Shown: positions 17,270-26,458 of the stretch, in pieces
Layout: every line of letters begins with the position of its first letter
How positions within the stretch are numbered: position 1 is the stretch's first letter
From: Pannonibacter sp051860505
GTDB lineage: Bacteria; Pseudomonadota; Alphaproteobacteria; Rhizobiales; Stappiaceae
Length of the DNA: 64,000 nt
Assembly: GCF_051860505.1 (NCBI RefSeq)
Contig: NZ_JBHYDX010000010.1
Span: forward strand, 81,105 to 145,104
Reading direction: 5' to 3'
Translations under genes and position numbers: made by a program
The notes under the pieces: generated by a model
What the model was told of the DNA's origin: nothing
What the model saw: only the letters and a program-made list of their open reading frames with translations
Database searches by the model: none

Positions 17270-17545
17270 CTCTGCCGCCTTGGTTTGGCAGGGAAGCCGC
17301 ACATGAAGTCTGTCACACGTTCGATGTGAACTCCTGTGCCAGGTGACGGCAACCTTGTCGAAGCCTCTCAGCTCCCCTCCCCCACGTGCGGAGGGGTTTG
17401 GGGGTGGGGGGAGCGGACGGAAAATCTTGTTCTGCGTTTCTGGCCAGATGGACTTAAGACACTTTGTGATCCAACGGCTGCCCGTCCCCCCACCCCTTAC
17501 CCCTCCCCACGAGGGGGAGGGGGGCGGTGAGACCTCGAAAAGCGT
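17270..17545. repeat. Large GC-rich inverted repeat R2, copy A
   Basis: Inner arms at 17363-17414 and 17484-17536 pair: the left arm begins GCCTCTCAGCTCCCCTCCC and continues into GGAGGGGTTTGGGGGTGGGG; the right arm is its reverse complement, ending GGGCGGTGAGACC. The 70-base loop ends TGATCCAACGGCTG, which recurs in copy C. Upstream, the ATGAAGTCTG and AACCTTGTCGAAGCCTCTC stretches match copy C as well, so the unit is larger than the arms. It fills the 364-base gap between two convergent genes and may help terminate both. Confidence 0.8.
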
Positions 17546-17608
17546 CCAACCAACCCGACCAAGAGCGAGAGCCCCGCGACGCGACACACCTGCCCCCACC
17601 CCGCGACC

Positions 17609-20041
17609 TTACTTCGCCGCCACCATCACCTCGGCTGGACCGCTGACCGCCTTGTTCCCCAGCGGGTCCTCGGTCACGTCGCCGGAAATGGGCGGCAGGT
17701 CGAGGATTTCGTGGAACTTCTGCAGCATCTCCAGCGTGTGCGGGGCCATTTCATCAATAGCGCCGGGCACATACTGCACGACACGTGCGGCCAGATCGCG
17801 CTCCTCGCGGGTTTTCAGGAGCTTCGGCAGGGCTGCAAGCGCCCCATGGCGGTCAAACTCCACGATCAGCGTCTGCTCGTGGATGATGATCGCCCGTTCT
17901 TCGGCACTCAGCGAAGCAAAAGGCTCGTCCTCGGTCAGGATATGCGCTGACCGCTCCAGCCGGTCGCGGCGCACATTGCCGCGCGATTCCGCCAGCAGCA
18001 CGAGCATCCGGATCACGGCCTCCACGAAGCCGCCCTCCTCCACGCGGCGCAGGGCCGACTGCACGACCGGCAGGGCCCTGAGTTCGTCCGTACGCTTCAG
18101 TGTGCGCGGACGCACATGCCCGCGACCATACCAGCGCGCCCAGGGTGTGCCCCAGATGCCAAAGAACGCCATCTCGTACCAGGTGTCGCGCAGGTCGCGG
18201 ACCATGTCGATGGATTGTTCGATCAGGTCAGCGCTCAGCCGTTCCAACTCGATCAAGGGATTGCTGGCCGGTGCCGGCGCGCGTTCCGCCTTAACCTTGT
18301 CCGCCATATGGGACAATGGCTGCACGAGCGGGTTCTTGCTCGAGAACATGGCCCGCTGCACCCGCAACGGGTGCATCACGCGGCCAGCCTCTGCGCTCGC
18401 TTCGGTCACACCTGCCTGCACGAAGGGACGGATCACCGTGTCATAGACCTCGGCCTGCTGCTCCGACCACCGGGCGACGGCTGCAAACGGCGTCTCGTCA
18501 TCGCGGCCATCATCCAGAGCCAGGATATCGTCCAGCGTCCGCTCGTGGAACGAGACGGTGAAGGTGCGGTTCAGAACATCGCCGGTATAGTTGTCGATCT
18601 TCATCTCGTAGAGACCGGGCGCCAGCGCCTCGATGGTCTTCATCGTCGAAGCCATCTCGCTGTGCTCTTTCTTGGCAATCGACGAGGAGACGAAGATGCC
18701 GAGATGCCCGACCTGGTCATGCACCATGTAGAGGATGCGCTGGCCGCGGATCTGGATCTCGCTGACGTCCGAATAGGTGTCGATGATCCAGTTCAGCGCC
18801 TGCTGCGGCGGCGTGATGTTGTCACCATGGCTGGCGAAGACGATGATCGGCGCGCGGATAGACTTCAGGTCCACATTGCGGCCCGGCTCCAGCCGCGCCT
18901 CGTTGCGCGCCAGCCGGTTGCCGACGAACAATTGCTCGACGATCCAGCGGATCTCGGCTTCGTTGAGCAGGAAGTAGCCACCCCACCAGGTTTCGAAATC
19001 GAGGAAGCGCGTCGCTTCCGTGTCGATGTTGGCATAGAGGTCGACATATTTGCGGAACAGGGTCCGGGACGGATTGAGCAACTCGAAGTTCGAAACGAGA
19101 TGCGCGCCGTCGAACACGCCATGGCCGATATCAGCCAGGATCATCGGCATCACCGTGCCGCCAAGCACGCCCGCGTTGTAGCGCATCGGGTCCCCGCCAA
19201 CGAGGCCAGACCAGGTGTCGACCGGGGCGCCGTTGAGCACGATCGGACCAGTCAGGTCTAAATTGGTTGCCGCCAGCAGCAAGGTTGCCCAGCCGCCCTG
19301 GCAATTGCCGATGACGACAGGACGCAGTGCGTTGGGATGGCGGCGGGTGACCTCGCGCACGAACTCCGCTTCGGCCCGTGTCACGTCGGCCAGCGTCTGG
19401 CCCTTTTCCGGCGCGCGGCGGAAGGCGACGAAATAGACCGGATAGCCTTCCTTCAGCGCCACCCCGACCTGGCTGTCGGTCTTGAAGCCGCCGATGCCAG
19501 CGCCGTGGCCGGCGCGCGGGTCGATGATGATGTAGGGCCGCTTGTCCGGATCGATGGTCACGCCAGCCGGGGGCAGGATGCGCAGCAGCATGTAGTTGCA
19601 GGGATGCGGCAGGTCCTTGCCGTCGACGATGACCTCATGGTCATAGATCAGCACCGGCGGACAGCCTTCGGCCTCGTGCTTCAGGAAGATGTCACCGCGC
19701 TGGCGCAGCGTGTCGAGCGTCAGCACCATGCGCTGGCCCGCATCCGTGACATAGGCCTTCACGTCTTCGGCCAGCGTTCCCTCGGCCTGGCGGGCGGTCA
19801 GGTCTGTCGCCAGCTTGGTGAGGTTGTCGAGGCTCTTGCGGGTGCGGGCATTGTGCGTGCGCGCCATCGCGTCCAGATGGCGCGACGTGCCGCGCAGCAT
19901 CATCTCGCTCATGGCGGAAAATTCGGCAAACTGGGCGGTGAACACCTTCATCCGTTCGCTCGGCGACCAGGCGGTCGCATCCTGCAGGGACTTCAGCAGA
20001 TCGCCGTTCGGTGTATTCAGGGCATCGAAAATGTTGCTCAT
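17609..20041 (-). CDS. DUF3141 (PHA-synthase-like) protein
   Basis: An 810-residue cytoplasmic protein with an alpha/beta-hydrolase core like polyhydroxyalkanoate synthases. The nucleophile box is GNCQGG (residues 245-250, Cys247), which has the Cys used by PhaC. Later, FASHGDNITPP gives the catalytic Asp and MVHDQVGHLGIF the His. The N-terminal 120 residues are helical with a phasin-like look. About 330 residues follow the core and are specific to the family. The true activity is not established; a link to fatty-acid or PHA metabolism is suggested by fabI and the FadJ-like gene directly upstream. It follows fabI with an 11-base gap. Confidence 0.85.
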   Translation of the reverse strand: MSNIFDALNTPNGDLLKSLQDATAWSPSERMKVFTAQFAEFSAMSEMMLRGTSRHLDAMARTHNARTRKSLDNLTKLATDLTARQAEGTLAEDVKAYVTDAGQRMVLTLDTLRQRGDIFLKHEAEGCPPVLIYDHEVIVDGKDLPHPCNYMLLRILPPAGVTIDPDKRPYIIIDPRAGHGAGIGGFKTDSQVGVALKEGYPVYFVAFRRAPEKGQTLADVTRAEAEFVREVTRRHPNALRPVVIGNCQGGWATLLLAATNLDLTGPIVLNGAPVDTWSGLVGGDPMRYNAGVLGGTVMPMILADIGHGVFDGAHLVSNFELLNPSRTLFRKYVDLYANIDTEATRFLDFETWWGGYFLLNEAEIRWIVEQLFVGNRLARNEARLEPGRNVDLKSIRAPIIVFASHGDNITPPQQALNWIIDTYSDVSEIQIRGQRILYMVHDQVGHLGIFVSSSIAKKEHSEMASTMKTIEALAPGLYEMKIDNYTGDVLNRTFTVSFHERTLDDILALDDGRDDETPFAAVARWSEQQAEVYDTVIRPFVQAGVTEASAEAGRVMHPLRVQRAMFSSKNPLVQPLSHMADKVKAERAPAPASNPLIELERLSADLIEQSIDMVRDLRDTWYEMAFFGIWGTPWARWYGRGHVRPRTLKRTDELRALPVVQSALRRVEEGGFVEAVIRMLVLLAESRGNVRRDRLERSAHILTEDEPFASLSAEERAIIIHEQTLIVEFDRHGALAALPKLLKTREERDLAARVVQYVPGAIDEMAPHTLEMLQKFHEILDLPPISGDVTEDPLGNKAVSGPAEVMVAAK

Positions 20042-20052
20042 GGGAGTTCCCT

Positions 20053-20826
20053 TCAGCCGATGATGCTGTAGCCGCCGTCGATGGCATGGACGCCGCCCGT
20101 GACGTTGGCGGCCTCACGGCTGGCGAGGAAGGCGGCATAGGCGCCGACGTCCTCGATGGTGGCCAGCAGATGCGTCGGCGCACGTTCGGCCGCCGCGTTG
20201 AGCAATTCGTCAAACTCCGCAATGCCCGAGGCTGCGCGGGTCTTCAGCGGTCCGGGCGACAGGGCATGAACCGAAATCCGCTTCGGGCCCAGTTCCGCCG
20301 CCGCATAGCGGGTCACGGCTTCAAGCGCTGCCTTCACCGGTCCCATGATGTTGTAATGTTCGACCACCTTTTCCGCGCCATAGAAGGATACGGTCATGCA
20401 GGTGCCGCCAACTGCCATCAACGGTTCGGACTTGCGGATGAGGCGCAGGAAGGAATGGACCGAGATGTCCATTGCCTCGGCAAAGCCGGCGGCCGAGCAA
20501 TCAACCACCCGGCCGTGCAGGTCTTCCTTCGGGCAGAAGGCGATCGAATGGACCAGTGTGTCAAGACGGCCCCAGCGGCTGGCGATTTCGCCGAACAACG
20601 CATCGGTGTCGTCGCTGCTGCGCACATCCAGCGGCGCGATGATTTCGGCGCCAAGGGCTTCCGCCAGCGGCCGCACATGCGGCTCGGCCTTGGCGTTCAG
20701 GTAGGTAATGGCCAGATCCGCGCCCTGGCGGCGCAATGCCGCGGCAATTCCGTAGGCGATGGACTGGTCGTTGGCGACGCCGACAATCAGCGCCTTCTGA
20801 CCGGTGAGATCAAACATCTCAGGCAC
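20053..20826 (-). CDS. fabI: Enoyl-[acyl-carrier-protein] reductase, NADH type
   Basis: A 257-residue short-chain dehydrogenase-fold enzyme that reduces enoyl-ACP to acyl-ACP. The cofactor motif is the FabI form GVANDQSIAYGIA (residues 16-28), and the catalytic pair is Tyr158 and Lys165 in Y-x6-K (YNIMGPVK), with Tyr149 also conserved. The C-terminal GPLKTRAASGI and VTGGVHAIDGGYSI stretches are typical. Since it sits in an operon with a DUF3141 protein, it is probably an accessory copy beside the housekeeping FabI. It ends 11 bases before the DUF3141 start. Confidence 0.9.
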   Translation of the reverse strand: MPEMFDLTGQKALIVGVANDQSIAYGIAAALRRQGADLAITYLNAKAEPHVRPLAEALGAEIIAPLDVRSSDDTDALFGEIASRWGRLDTLVHSIAFCPKEDLHGRVVDCSAAGFAEAMDISVHSFLRLIRKSEPLMAVGGTCMTVSFYGAEKVVEHYNIMGPVKAALEAVTRYAAAELGPKRISVHALSPGPLKTRAASGIAEFDELLNAAAERAPTHLLATIEDVGAYAAFLASREAANVTGGVHAIDGGYSIIG

Positions 20827-20950
20827 TCCCCTGGGTCGGACCGGACGATCCGAGCAGAGGAGAGCTTATTGCACCGCAGCAACCGGTTTGTGACGATTTG
20901 CCCTTATGCGCATTTCACCGGAGGCGCGGCTGGCAGCATCATACAATTCG

Positions 20951-21000
20951 GCGTCATCCCGGGCGAAGCGCAGCGGAGACCTGAGACCGGAGAGCCACTG
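20951..21000. repeat. Palindromic intergenic repeat, family R1, single arm
   Basis: A single copy of the R1 arm (GCGTCATCCCGGGCGAAGCG ... GACCGGAGAGCC), matching both arms of the element at 6105-6233. It directly adjoins repeat R2 copy B, so the 442-base gap between fabI and the FadJ-like gene is almost entirely repeat sequence. Confidence 0.7.
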
Positions 21001-21049
21001 CGCCCTGTGCAGCGCTGATCGGGGATCACAGGAGCAAAGTACGGGGCGC

Positions 21050-21235
21050 ACTCCGCCTCTCTGCTCCCCTCCCCCTCGTGGGGAGGGGTAAGGGGTGGGG
21101 GGCTCGGGAGGCCGTTAGGTCGTAGGGGTCTGATGAAAGCCTAGTCAGGAAAGCAAGTATCCTGGTTTCGAGTCCCGCCCCTACCCCCAAACCCCTCCCC
21201 CACGAGGGGGAGGGGCGCTGAGAGGCCTCAATTTC
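21050..21235. repeat. Large GC-rich inverted repeat R2, copy B
   Basis: Left arm 21055-21105 starts GCCTCTCTGCTCCCCTCCC and runs through CTCGTGGGGAGGGG to AAGGGGTGGGG; right arm 21177-21230 is the reverse complement and ends GCGCTGAGAGGCCTC. The arms flank a loop of about 70 bases that is unlike the loops of the other copies. It lies between two same-strand genes, close to the stop of the FadJ-like gene. Confidence 0.8.
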
Positions 21236-21268
21236 CATCTGGCACCCTATGCGACTGCCCCGCGTGCC

Positions 21269-23362
21269 TCACCCCGCGAAGCTGCCGCCTTCTGCGGCCA
21301 GCCGCTCCAGCAGCGCCGCCGGCTTGAACTCCGCCCGGCCGCTTTGCTCGAAGCGGGCCTGCAAGCCGTCGCGGATCTTGGCAAGGCCGATGCTGCCGGC
21401 CGTGTGCATCGGGCCGCCGCGCCAGGCCGGGAAGCCGTAGCCGAAGATCCAGATCACATCGATGTCGCCGGGCCGCTGGGCGATGCCCTCTTCCAGAATG
21501 CGCGCGCCCTCGTTGATCATCGGATAGAGCAACCGCTCGACGATCTCCGCAGCAGGGATGCTGCGCCGGATGATGCCCTCGCGCGCGGCAATCGCCTTGG
21601 CGAGGTCCTCGACCTCGCTGTCGGCCAGCGGCTTGCGCTCGCCCGGCTCGTAGCGGTAGAAGCCGCGCCCGGTCTTCTGGCCGAAGCGGCCCTGTTCGCA
21701 CAGGTGATCGGCGATCTCTGCCGTCTGGCCGAGCGCCTTGCGGGCGCGCCAGGAAATGTCGAGGCCGGCGAGATCCAGCATGGCAAACGGACCCATCGGG
21801 AAGCCGAAGCCGCTCCAGGCCGCGTCCACCTCGGCCGGGCTCGCGCCCTCGACCAGCAGCGCCTCCAGATCGTTGCGCTGCGCCCTGAGGATGCGGTTGC
21901 CGACGAAGCCGTTGCAGACGCCGACCACCACCGGGATCTTGCCGAGTTTGCGGCCCACCTCGACGGCGGCCAGCAGCACGTCCGGTGCCGTCTGCTGCGC
22001 CCGCACCACCTCCAGCAGCTTCATGATGTTGGCCGGCGAGAAGAAGTGCATGCCGACCACCGCCTCGGGACGCGATGTTGCCGAAGCAATCTCGTTCACG
22101 TCGAGATAGGAGGTGTTGGTCGCCAGGATCGCGTTCGGTCCGGCCAGCCGGTCGAGGTCAGCCATCAGCGTCTTCTTCACGCCCATGTCCTCGAACACTG
22201 CCTCGACGATGAGATCGACATCTGCAACGGAGGCAAGATCAAGCGAGCCGGTGATGCGCGCAAGTCGCTCGGCCTTCTCGGCCTCGCTCATCCGGCCGCG
22301 CGCGACGGTAGAGGCATAGTTCTTGTCGATGTTGCCCTGCCCGCGCGCCAGCGCCTCGGCGCTGGTCTCGATCAGGGTCACCGGATAGCCCGCATTGGCA
22401 AAGGCCATGGCAATGCCGCCGCCCATGGTGCCGGCGCCGATCACCGCAACCGAGCGCACCGGACGGGCTGCCGCATCGGCCGGCAGGCCGTCGATCTTGG
22501 CCGCCGCTTTTTCGGCGAAGAAGGCATGGCGCAGCGCCTTCGACTGGTCACCAGTCACCAGCGACAGGAATGCGGCACGCTCCGCCTTCATGCCCGCCTC
22601 GAAGTCGAGATCCAGACTGTTGCGCACGGCCGCGACGCAAGCCGCCGGGGCTTCCGCCCCGCGCGCGCCCTTCAGCACCTCGGCTGCTGCTGCCTCGAAC
22701 GCGTCGCGCCCGGCCCGCGCCGCCTCCAGCCGCTCTGCGTCCCTGGAGAGCCCCACCGGCGCCACGCCGGAGGCAATCATCTGCCGCGCCAGGGTCTTGG
22801 CCGCAGCCACCACATCCTCGGCCACCTCGGTGACGATGCCGAGCCTCAGGGCTTCCACGCCGCCCACCGGCTCGCCCGAGACGATCAGCTTCACCGCTGC
22901 CGCCGGGCCAATCAGGCGTGGCAGGCGCTGGGTGCCGCCGGCACCGGGGATCAGCCCGAGCTTCACCTCCGGCAGACCCATCTTCGCGGAGGGTGCGGCG
23001 ACGCGGGCGTGGGCGCCAAGCGCCACTTCCAGCCCGCCGCCCAGCGCCGGTCCGTGGATCGCGGCAACAACCGGCTTCGGGCAGGCCTCGATGGTGGCAA
23101 TAACATCAGGCAGGAACGGCTCGCGCGGCGGCTTGCCGAATTCGGTGATGTCAGCTCCGGCGCAGAAGCCACGTCCGGCGCCAGTCATCACGATGCCTTT
23201 AACCGCCGGGTCGGCTGCGGCCTCCGCAAGCGCTGCGACAATTCCGGCCCTGAGCGCCGTGCTCAGCGCGTTCACGGGCGGATTGTTCAGCGTCACAAGG
23301 GTGAGATCGCCGTCGCGCGTCAGGGTCACGACTTCACTGGCAGCGCTGTGGTGCTCGGTCAT
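21269..23362 (-). CDS. Bifunctional enoyl-CoA hydratase / 3-hydroxyacyl-CoA dehydrogenase (FadJ/FadB-like)
   Basis: A 697-residue beta-oxidation fusion enzyme. The N-terminal crotonase domain (about 10-190) has the oxyanion loop IHGPALGGGLEVALG and the GLPEVKLGLIPGAGGTQRLPR segment with Glu132. The NAD-binding dehydrogenase domain starts at AVIGAGTMGGGIAMAFA (GAGTMGGG at 309-316), followed by two C-terminal helical dehydrogenase domains with MHFFSPANIMKLLEVV. It hydrates enoyl-CoA and oxidises the 3-hydroxyacyl-CoA. An ATG three codons upstream is an alternative start, but the GGGAG then lies too close. Followed by repeat copy B. Confidence 0.9.
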   Translation of the reverse strand: MTEHHSAASEVVTLTRDGDLTLVTLNNPPVNALSTALRAGIVAALAEAAADPAVKGIVMTGAGRGFCAGADITEFGKPPREPFLPDVIATIEACPKPVVAAIHGPALGGGLEVALGAHARVAAPSAKMGLPEVKLGLIPGAGGTQRLPRLIGPAAAVKLIVSGEPVGGVEALRLGIVTEVAEDVVAAAKTLARQMIASGVAPVGLSRDAERLEAARAGRDAFEAAAAEVLKGARGAEAPAACVAAVRNSLDLDFEAGMKAERAAFLSLVTGDQSKALRHAFFAEKAAAKIDGLPADAAARPVRSVAVIGAGTMGGGIAMAFANAGYPVTLIETSAEALARGQGNIDKNYASTVARGRMSEAEKAERLARITGSLDLASVADVDLIVEAVFEDMGVKKTLMADLDRLAGPNAILATNTSYLDVNEIASATSRPEAVVGMHFFSPANIMKLLEVVRAQQTAPDVLLAAVEVGRKLGKIPVVVGVCNGFVGNRILRAQRNDLEALLVEGASPAEVDAAWSGFGFPMGPFAMLDLAGLDISWRARKALGQTAEIADHLCEQGRFGQKTGRGFYRYEPGERKPLADSEVEDLAKAIAAREGIIRRSIPAAEIVERLLYPMINEGARILEEGIAQRPGDIDVIWIFGYGFPAWRGGPMHTAGSIGLAKIRDGLQARFEQSGRAEFKPAALLERLAAEGGSFAG

Positions 23363-23524
23363 CGGCGTCATCTCTCCCGGCAGAACCCTCAGCCTCACCG
23401 CAGAAGGTTTAAGTTTAAAATATTTTCTGCACGCTAGGGAGAGCCGGTTGGCCTGTCAACCGGCTGTCAACCCAGACTGCAGGACAAATTCATAAACCGA
23501 CCGGACGGACAATTCCAGTAGCTG

Positions 23525-26260
23525 TCAGACGGATGCGCCGGAATGGTGCTCCTCCCCTTCCCGCGCAAGCTGGCTGCGTTGCGGGAGCAGCGCAAAACGG
23601 ATCTGCTTCTCCAGTTCTACCAGGGTAAACAGGGCAACGCCGATGCCGACCACCAGCAGGCCATCGGCAAGCGGCACCGCCGTGGTCCCGAAGATTGCCT
23701 GCAGCGGTGGGAGATAGGTAATCGCGAACTGGGCCAGCGTGACGAGACCAATCGTCACCCAGATAACCCTGGTTCCCCGGATCGCCGTCCAGGTCAGCGA
23801 GGTGCCATGCAGGTTTCGCACATTGAACAGGTGGAACACTTCCATCGCCACTAGCGCATTGACCGCCAGCGTGCGGGCGAGGTCGACCGAATAGCCTTGC
23901 TGTATGGCATAGGTGAAGATGCCGAACACCCCAGCCAGCATCAGGCCAGAGACAAACACGATGTGCCAGACCAGGCGGCCATTGATGATCGGCTCGTGGC
24001 GTGGCCGTGGTGGCCGGGCCATGGTCCCCGCTTCGGTCGGCTCGAAGGCTAGAGCCAGCCCCAGCGTCACGGCGGTGACCAGGTTAACCCACAGCACCTG
24101 AACCGGCGTCACCGGCAGGGTCAGACCAGCCAGGATCGCCAGAACAATGGTCAGCGCTTCGCCCGTGCTGGTCGGCAGGTTCCAGGCAATCACCTTCTTG
24201 ATGTTGTCATAGACGGTGCGCCCCTCGCGCACAGCCGCAACGATCGAGGCGAAGTTGTCGTCGGCAAGCACCAGTTCGGCCGCCTCGCGCGTCGCCTCGC
24301 TGCCCTTCTGCCCCATGGCGATCCCGGCATCTGCGCGCTTCAGCGCCGGGGCATCATTGACACCGTCACCGGTCATGGCCACGGTCAATCCATGCGCCTG
24401 CAGCGCCTTGACGAGGGCCAGCTTGTGTCCCGGGCTTGTGCGGGCAAACACGTCCGTCTCCAGAACCGCTGCGGCAATTTCGGCCTCAGACATGCGGTCG
24501 AGATCGGCCCCGGTCAGCACCCGTTCCGGCTGCGCCAGCCCGACCTGCCGACCAATCGCCGCCGCCGTCACCGCATGGTCGCCGGTGATCATCTTGACGG
24601 CAATGCCGGCTGCCCGGCATTCCGCAACGGCGGCCACGGCCTCCGCCCGCGGCGGATCGATCATGCCGACCAGCCCGATCAGATGGACATCATCCAACAG
24701 GTCCGCATGGTCGAGAACCGTGGCCCCGCCCAGACTGCGCCGCTGGGCCAGGGCCAGCACCCGCTCTCCACGCGCGGCAAAGGCTTCCGCCACCTGATGC
24801 CAATGAGCTGTGTCGAGCGGCATCGGCAGACCCTCAGCGGTCAGTTCCCCGGCGCAGAGCGCCAGCACAGCCTCAGGCGCCCCTTTCAGATGGATGACCG
24901 ACGTCCCCTCCGGCGACCGGTTCAGCGCAGCCATATAGCGATGGCGGGCATCAAACGGGATCACCCGCATCCGGGTCCAGCCATCCTGCCGCGCCGCCGG
25001 TTCCAGTCCGGCCTTGCCGGCGAACGCCAGCAGGGCGCCTTCCATCGGATCGCCCTCGACACGCCAGACGCCATCGACCTCACGGATGGCCGCATCATTG
25101 CAAAGGGCCGCCGCTTCGGCCAGGTCATGCAGCAACGGCTGCTCCTGAACGACCGTGTCTGTGCCCCAGGCCCGGACAGCGCCTGCGGGCGCGAAGCCGT
25201 CCCCGTCAAGGCTGAACAACTCGCGGCCCACGGCGACGCTCGCCACCATCATCTCGTTGCGCGTCAGCGTACCGGTCTTGTCCGTGCAGATGACCGAGAC
25301 AGCGCCCAGCGTCTCGATGGCGGGCAGGCGGCGGACAATCGCATTGCGCCGCGCCATGGCCTTCACACCAACGGCCAGCGTGATCGTCAGCACCGCCGGC
25401 AGACCTTCCGGGATCGCCGCAACCGACAGGCCGACAACAGCCATGAACAGTTCGGTAAAATCATACCTCAGGACATAAGTCCCAAAGCCGAGGATAAGCG
25501 CGGCGACTGTCAGGATGAACAGGGTCAGCCAGCGCGCGAACAGGTCCATCTGCGCCACCAGCGGTGTCGTCAGCGTCTCGACCGAAGACAGCATCCGGCT
25601 GATCCGACCAATTTCGGACTGCTTGCCCGTCGCCACCACGACGCCACCGGCCGTGCCCTGCGTCACCATCGTGCCGCTGTAGGCCATGCAATTGCGGTCA
25701 CCGAGCGGTGCATCCACCGCCACCGATGCAATGCTCTTTTCAACCGGCACGGACTCGCCGGTCAGCAACGCCTCGTCGATCTGCAACCGTCCGGCCCACA
25801 GCAACCGCAGGTCCGCCGGCACCTTGTCACCGGCTTCAAGCAGCACGATGTCGCCGGGCACCAGGGTCTCGCTGGCGACGGTCTGGCGGATGCCGTCACG
25901 CATCACCGAGGCCTTTGGCGCGAGCAGATCGCGGATCGCCGCCATCGCCTGCTCCGCCTTTCCTTCCTGCAGGAAGCCGATGGCCGCATTGACCACGACA
26001 ACGGCCAGGATCACGGCCGAATCGATGAAATGTCCGAGCGCCGCCGTAGTCACTGCCGAGGCGAGCAGCACGTAAATCAGGATATTGTGGAACTGGGCAA
26101 GAAACCGCCGCAGCGCCGAGCGCTGGGGCGCCTGTGGCAAGCGGTTCGGCCCCTGCTCTGCGAGCCGGCGGCTCACGTCCGCTGCCGTGAGGCCCGCCTC
26201 ACCGGAGGACAGGTTTTCCAGCACAATAACCGGGGTTTCGGAATGGGCAGCAAGGGTCAT
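23525..26260 (-). CDS. P2-type cation-transporting ATPase
   Basis: A 911-residue inner-membrane P-type ATPase. In order it shows the N-terminal cation-ATPase domain, an actuator loop LLTGESVPVEKS, the M4 motif IPEGLPAVLT, the phosphorylation site DKTGTLTRNEM (Asp near residue 327), the nucleotide domain with KGAPEAVL, the hinge MTGDGVNDAPALKRADAGIAMG, and a C-terminal block of four or more membrane segments. This is the Ca2+/Na+/K+-ATPase group rather than heavy-metal ATPases. The M6 segment reads WVNLVTAVTLGLALAFEP, with Ala where SERCA has the ion-binding Asp, so Ca2+ transport is uncertain. The ATG with GGAAG upstream is preferred over one 10 codons earlier. Confidence 0.9.
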   Translation of the reverse strand: MTLAAHSETPVIVLENLSSGEAGLTAADVSRRLAEQGPNRLPQAPQRSALRRFLAQFHNILIYVLLASAVTTAALGHFIDSAVILAVVVVNAAIGFLQEGKAEQAMAAIRDLLAPKASVMRDGIRQTVASETLVPGDIVLLEAGDKVPADLRLLWAGRLQIDEALLTGESVPVEKSIASVAVDAPLGDRNCMAYSGTMVTQGTAGGVVVATGKQSEIGRISRMLSSVETLTTPLVAQMDLFARWLTLFILTVAALILGFGTYVLRYDFTELFMAVVGLSVAAIPEGLPAVLTITLAVGVKAMARRNAIVRRLPAIETLGAVSVICTDKTGTLTRNEMMVASVAVGRELFSLDGDGFAPAGAVRAWGTDTVVQEQPLLHDLAEAAALCNDAAIREVDGVWRVEGDPMEGALLAFAGKAGLEPAARQDGWTRMRVIPFDARHRYMAALNRSPEGTSVIHLKGAPEAVLALCAGELTAEGLPMPLDTAHWHQVAEAFAARGERVLALAQRRSLGGATVLDHADLLDDVHLIGLVGMIDPPRAEAVAAVAECRAAGIAVKMITGDHAVTAAAIGRQVGLAQPERVLTGADLDRMSEAEIAAAVLETDVFARTSPGHKLALVKALQAHGLTVAMTGDGVNDAPALKRADAGIAMGQKGSEATREAAELVLADDNFASIVAAVREGRTVYDNIKKVIAWNLPTSTGEALTIVLAILAGLTLPVTPVQVLWVNLVTAVTLGLALAFEPTEAGTMARPPRPRHEPIINGRLVWHIVFVSGLMLAGVFGIFTYAIQQGYSVDLARTLAVNALVAMEVFHLFNVRNLHGTSLTWTAIRGTRVIWVTIGLVTLAQFAITYLPPLQAIFGTTAVPLADGLLVVGIGVALFTLVELEKQIRFALLPQRSQLAREGEEHHSGASV

Positions 26261-26458
26261 TTGGCTTCCGCAACAGTTCAGCCCGGACATCGAACGCGCG
26301 GCCGAACCCTATCAGCCGGACTGTGTCAGGCAAATGTTGCAGCGCACAGCACAAACACGTATGCGGCGCCTTGGCGCTTTTCTTTTGACCCTGGACACGG
26401 TTGAAGTCGAGGTTCGGCATCAGATTTTCTGATGCCCTCCGGTCCGGACAGCAGTTGC

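Noticed and set aside
17360..17540. GC-rich repeats considered as a CRISPR or coding repeat
   Set aside because: Only two inverted arms per copy, no regular spacers, no cas genes; a dispersed inverted repeat explains it.
21344..23437. A 697-codon open frame on the plus strand opposite the FadJ-like gene
   Set aside because: It mirrors a gene with strong enzyme motifs; its translation is rich in Arg, His, Ala and Gly and matches no family. Long antisense frames are expected at this GC content.
24392..26404. A 670-codon open frame opposite the P-type ATPase gene
   Set aside because: Antisense shadow of a gene with complete P-type ATPase motifs; Arg/His-rich with no recognisable domain.
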